Source: Nitrospirota bacterium (GTDB lineage Bacteria; Nitrospirota; Thermodesulfovibrionia; Thermodesulfovibrionales; JdFR-85). From it: DNA of 7,687 nucleotides. A program made the translations under genes and the position numbers. The notes beneath the pieces were generated by a model. It was not told the DNA's origin and did not search any database. It saw only the letters and a program-made list of their open reading frames with translations. The stretch covers positions 1-7,687 of the forward strand of contig JAADHP010000050.1 of NCBI GenBank assembly GCA_013151785.1. Reading direction: 5' to 3'. Positions 6,631 to 7,687 of this stretch are shown here, piece after piece. Each line of letters begins with the position of its first letter. The stretch's first letter is position 1.

Positions 6631-7089
6631 ATGTCAATCGTAAGATGGTCACCGATGAAGGAAATTGACGAGATGAGAAGAGAAATGGAAAGGCTCTTTG
6701 AGGAATTCTTTGAACCGGCAAGAAGAAGGCGCTGGTGGGGCAGACCCTCCATGGAGGGTGTGATTGTGCCAAACATTGAACTGTATGATAGAAAGAATGA
6801 GATAGTGCTGAAGGTGGAGATACCAGGTGTTGACAAAAAAGACATAGACCTGACCATTACGGAAAATGCCCTTACTATTAAAGGTGAGTTAAAGAAGGAG
6901 GAAGAGGTTAAAGAGGAAGACTATTATGCTGCTGAGATAAGGTATGGAACCTTCTCCAGAACCATTCCTCTGCCTGTTGAGGTTGACAGTGAAAAGGCAA
7001 AGGCAACCTATAAAAACGGGATACTGGAGATTGTTCTTCCAAAGAAAGAGGAGGCAAAACCAAAGGAGATAAAGGTGGAGGTCTCCTGA
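6631..7089 (+). CDS. hsp20: Small heat-shock protein, Hsp20/alpha-crystallin family
   Basis: This 152-residue ATP-independent holdase should bind unfolding proteins as an oligomer and pass them to DnaK and ClpB. The N-terminal arm (1-43) is amphipathic with a cluster of arginines and tryptophans (RRRRWWGR at 31-38). The alpha-crystallin domain runs from about 45 to 138, with the conserved P-G-V-D near 65-68 and the signature NGILEIVLPK at 129-138. A C-terminal IKV (147-149) gives the I/V-x-I/V motif used for oligomer contacts. The ATG at 6631 is chosen because AGGAGG (6617-6622) lies 8 nt upstream; a GTG at 6622 would overlap that site. It is last in the heat-shock cluster, 87 bp after clpB, and is followed by a strong terminator. 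No separate promoter is convincing in the gap, so read-through from clpB is likely. Confidence 0.96.
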   Translation: MSIVRWSPMKEIDEMRREMERLFEEFFEPARRRRWWGRPSMEGVIVPNIELYDRKNEIVLKVEIPGVDKKDIDLTITENALTIKGELKKEEEVKEEDYYAAEIRYGTFSRTIPLPVEVDSEKAKATYKNGILEIVLPKKEEAKPKEIKVEVS

Positions 7090-7099
7090 TATCTGGTCC

Positions 7100-7116
7100 G
7101 AGGCAAAGGCCTCTTT
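7100..7116 (+). terminator. Weak hairpin after hsp20
   Basis: GAGGC (7100-7104) pairs with GCCTC (7109-7113) over an AAAG loop and is followed by only three T. It is too short to terminate well alone; the full terminator follows at 7123. Confidence 0.35.
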
Positions 7117-7122
7117 AAAATG

Positions 7123-7159
7123 AGGCAGTGGGTAACAATCTATCACCCACTGCCTTTTT
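7123..7159 (+). terminator. Rho-independent terminator of the heat-shock operon
   Basis: AGGCAGTGGGT (7123-7133) and ACCCACTGCCT (7145-7155) form a perfect 11-bp stem with an 11-nt loop, followed directly by TTTTT (7155-7159). It lies 34 bp past the hsp20 stop. Bases 7160-7180 beyond it show nothing. Confidence 0.92.
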
Positions 7160-7180
7160 GATGTATATGTTAAAATCAAA

Positions 7181-7427
7181 GCTGTCCATAAAGATTTACC
7201 CAAATCCAGCGATAAAGTTATTAGCAGTGGTATGGCAGAGTCTTACACATCATTCTCAGCAGCCATCCATGGCTGCTTCCGAGGGAATTTTGCGATTCAC
7301 CCTCCTGGTGAATCTTATGCAAAATTCAAATCCGTTCAGACTCTACCATACCACTGCTTTCAGTAATTCTTTGTTATCCCTACAGCTGGATTTGGATTCT
7401 ATTACACTGCTGTTCAAAAAGATTTAC
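7181..7427. repeat. Outer repeats nested around family A copy 3
   Basis: Two layers surround the element at 7223-7358. The direct repeats 7181-7199 and 7409-7427 (GCTGT[C/T]CA[T/A]AAAGATTTAC) agree at 17 of 19 positions. Inside them CCAAATCCAGC (7200-7210) and GCTGGATTTGG (7385-7395) form a perfect 11-bp inverted repeat. They could be target-site duplications plus element ends, or an extension of the stem. No transposase gene is present. Confidence 0.55.
7223..7358 (+). repeat. Family A palindromic element, copy 3 (complete)
   Basis: Outer arms 7223-7243 and 7338-7358 pair over 21 bp with one mismatch. In order inside are the linker TACACAT, CATTCTC (7251-7257), hairpin 1 made of AGCAGCCAT-CC-ATGGCTGCT (7258-7277), TCCGAGG (7278-7284), and a two-part hairpin 2 with outer arms GAATTTTGC (7285-7293) and GCAAAATTC (7319-7327) and inner arms GATTCACC (7294-7301) and GGTGAATC (7307-7314) around a CTCCT loop. 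The whole folds as a three-way junction. It is inverted relative to copy 1 and in the same orientation as copy 2. No open reading frame of interest. Confidence 0.85.
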
Positions 7428-7458
7428 TAAGAAAAAAGAAAGGCAGGGTGCAATGAAT

Positions 7459-7481
7459 ACAGTGAGCGGTAAACAGTGAGC
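7459..7481 (+). repeat. Short direct repeat ACAGTGAGC
   Basis: ACAGTGAGC occurs at 7459-7467 and 7473-7481, a 14-bp period, in AT-rich spacer just before the family B palindrome. Apart from this, 7428-7490 shows no gene or signal. Confidence 0.45.
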
Positions 7482-7490
7482 AATAAAAAA

Positions 7491-7639
7491 GGGCAACAGG
7501 TGGTGAAGAAGCCCCATGTAGCAATACCGACAGTAACATACACCAGCAACCTTATGTATCACTTTAAGGCTGAAAAGACTCTGTCTGGTTATAATTAAAA
7601 TCCTATTGCATCAATGGGATGATGAACCACCTGTTGCCC
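7491..7639. repeat. Family B palindrome, long form
   Basis: GGGCAACAGGTGGT (7491-7504) and ACCACCTGTTGCCC (7626-7639) form a perfect 14-bp stem around 121 nt. Nested pairs continue inward: CCCAT with ATGGG (7513-7517, 7614-7618), GCAAT with ATTGC (7521-7525, 7605-7609), GACAG with CTGTC (7529-7533, 7581-7585) and ACATA with TATGT (7536-7540, 7553-7557). The whole is one long interrupted hairpin. AGGTGGTGAAGAA (7498-7510) is shared with the short palindrome at 147-159. The last 48 bases of the window after it hold a further small hairpin (CCTCTC with GAGAGG, 7665-7682), cut by the window end. Confidence 0.7.
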
Positions 7640-7687
7640 CTCTCTCAAATGGATTCCTGGAATACCTCTCTCTTCCGAGAGGGTTAG

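Noticed and set aside
7128..7430. Small ORF downstream of hsp20
   Set aside because: It runs across the terminator and the family A element, has no ribosome-binding site and its product has no domain-like character.

Overview
The window is from a diderm (Gram-negative type) bacterium of moderate, roughly mid-40s % GC. A TolC-type outer-membrane protein with a signal peptide indicates an outer membrane. A dnaJ-hspR-clpB-hsp20 cluster under what looks like HspR control, strong Shine-Dalgarno sites and sigma70-like promoters would fit Nitrospirota or a deltaproteobacterium-like lineage. That placement is inference from gene style, not from a marker gene.

Layout. Bases 1-479 hold no gene but several palindromic elements. 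Bases 480-2233 (minus strand) are a two-gene operon: arsR, a metal-sensing repressor with an ELCVC motif, overlaps tolC by 4 bp in an ATGA junction. Bases 2234-2391 are a divergent control region. On one side is an arsR promoter with an operator between its -35 and -10, giving an essentially leaderless message. On the other is a consensus TTGACA-N17-TATAAT promoter covered by a perfect inverted repeat that matches the HspR site core (CTTGA-N11-TCAAG), followed by a possible start-codon hairpin. Bases 2392-7089 (plus strand) carry dnaJ, hspR (7 bp overlap), clpB and hsp20, closed by a strong terminator at 7123-7159. Bases 7160-7687 are again gene-free and rich in palindromes.

How the genes work together. 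DnaJ presents unfolded clients, ClpB disaggregates them with the DnaK system (DnaK and GrpE are not in this window), and Hsp20 holds aggregating proteins. HspR, made from the same operon, probably represses the promoter in front of dnaJ. ArsR probably represses itself and tolC until a soft metal or metalloid binds its cysteines. TolC would then supply the outer-membrane duct for an efflux pump encoded elsewhere.

The most unusual content is in the two gene-free ends. Three copies of one structured palindromic element (family A: 1-85 truncated, 257-433, 7223-7358) keep short junction motifs (CATTCTC and TCCGAGG) while their stems change sequence on both sides so that pairing is kept. Two further palindromes (137-190 and 7491-7639) share a different motif in the same structural position (family B). 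I do not recognise either family.
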